Assembly: GCA_963698165.1 (NCBI GenBank)
Contig: CAVOPT010000007.1
Span: 434,001 to 498,000 of the forward strand
Origin: JAAYUJ01 sp963698165
Lineage (GTDB): Bacteria; Desulfobacterota; Syntrophobacteria; Syntrophobacterales; Syntrophobacteraceae
DNA length: 64,000 bases
Direction of reading: 5' to 3'
Shown: positions 63,710 through 64,000 of the stretch, one piece after another
Numbering within the stretch: the first letter of the stretch is position 1
How the letters are laid out: each line of letters starts with the position of its first letter
Notes under the pieces: generated by a model
The model's database searches: none
Told to the model about the DNA's origin: nothing
What the model saw: only the letters and a program-made list of their open reading frames with translations
Made by a program: the position numbers and the translations under genes

Positions 63710-64000
63710 TCAAAGGCTGAGGTCCTCGAGCGAGAATTTGTCCAGGCCGAACTTGGCGCGCAGGAACTGCTGGCTTCCCACGTAATGGGAGTAAGTGTCG
63801 GGGATCGCAACCCTTCTGAATTTCACGCCCCTGCCGCTCTCCGCAATGACCTCCGCCACGGCGCTTCCAAGGCCGCCGATGATGTTGTGCTCCTCGAGGG
63901 TGACAAGAGGCATTCCCCTGACCACCAGACCGAGGACCGCCTTGGCATCGAAGGGTTTGATGGTGGGCATACTGAGGAGCGTAGCGACCCTGCCTACCGC
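63710..64000 (-). CDS. transketolase C-terminal subunit-like protein, cut by window edge
   Basis: The visible 96 residues are the C-terminal part of a transketolase/DXS-type pyrimidine-binding and C-terminal domain protein (MPTIKPFDAKAV, then TLEEHNIIGGLGSAVAEVIA). The frame runs open to position 64000, so the gene continues outside the window. Such split transketolases next to glycosyltransferases often serve activated-sugar synthesis. Confidence 0.8.
   Translation of the reverse strand, partial: AVGRVATLLSMPTIKPFDAKAVLGLVVRGMPLVTLEEHNIIGGLGSAVAEVIAESGRGVKFRRVAIPDTYSHYVGSQQFLRAKFGLDKFSLEDLSL

Overview
This 64 kb window is a stretch of bacterial chromosome. The gene content points to an anaerobic deltaproteobacterium, most like a syntroph or sulfate reducer of the Syntrophobacteraceae (Syntrophobacter-like). 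The reasons are a large cytoplasmic heterodisulfide reductase/hydrogenase (Hdr-Mvh) cluster of bacterial type, an oxalate/formate-family carrier, a GTP-type PEP carboxykinase, a CO-dehydrogenase remnant and heavy use of selenocysteine. The genus assignment is inference. No rRNA, tRNA, CRISPR array or prophage was recognised.

Layout: 0-7 kb carries a TAXI-type binding protein, a divergent Rossmann dehydrogenase and a four-gene polar amino acid ABC importer. 7-15 kb has small exported proteins, a PilZ protein, tmRNA (ssrA) and a giant AsmA-like protein. 14.7-25 kb has a 3' remnant of cooS, a Zn/Cd P-type ATPase, an acyltransferase, a nitronate monooxygenase-like protein, PckG, an old yellow enzyme and an enoyl-CoA hydratase. 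25-31 kb is a plastic accessory region: a von Willebrand factor A protein with three nearly identical 489-bp repeats, a short ribbon-helix-helix antitoxin-like gene, two copies of a 165-bp MITE (one splits an antitoxin-like gene) and a TIR-SUMF1 membrane protein. 31-43 kb is mostly housekeeping: glycogen synthase, an RdgC-like protein, a bifunctional nuclease-family protein, cysS, gltX, ispDF, RNase P RNA, a DUF374 acyltransferase and shikimate kinase. 43-60 kb has a GAF protein, an OFA-family carrier and the Hdr-Mvh supercluster. 60-64 kb has der, a small protein, a family 2 glycosyltransferase and a transketolase-like fragment cut by the window edge.

The main result is the Hdr-Mvh supercluster on the minus strand, 59983 down to 46069: HdrC, HdrB, a HdrA-NfnB-HdrA fusion, MvhD, a HdrD-like protein, HdrA, a second HdrA-like protein, MvhD, MvhG and MvhA. 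Four of its genes contain in-frame UGA codons, five in all, each at a position that is a conserved cysteine in the family: MvhA U450, MvhD-1 U17 and U68, MvhD-2 U68, and HdrA U56. Each UGA is followed at a short distance by a SECIS-like hairpin. Read naively these genes look truncated or broken; read with selenocysteine they are full length. Together they would form a soluble H2- and probably NAD(P)H-linked flavin-based bifurcating or confurcating complex. A sixth UGA with the same hairpin lies in an orphan 3' fragment of a second [NiFeSe] hydrogenase gene at about 43.4-43.6 kb.
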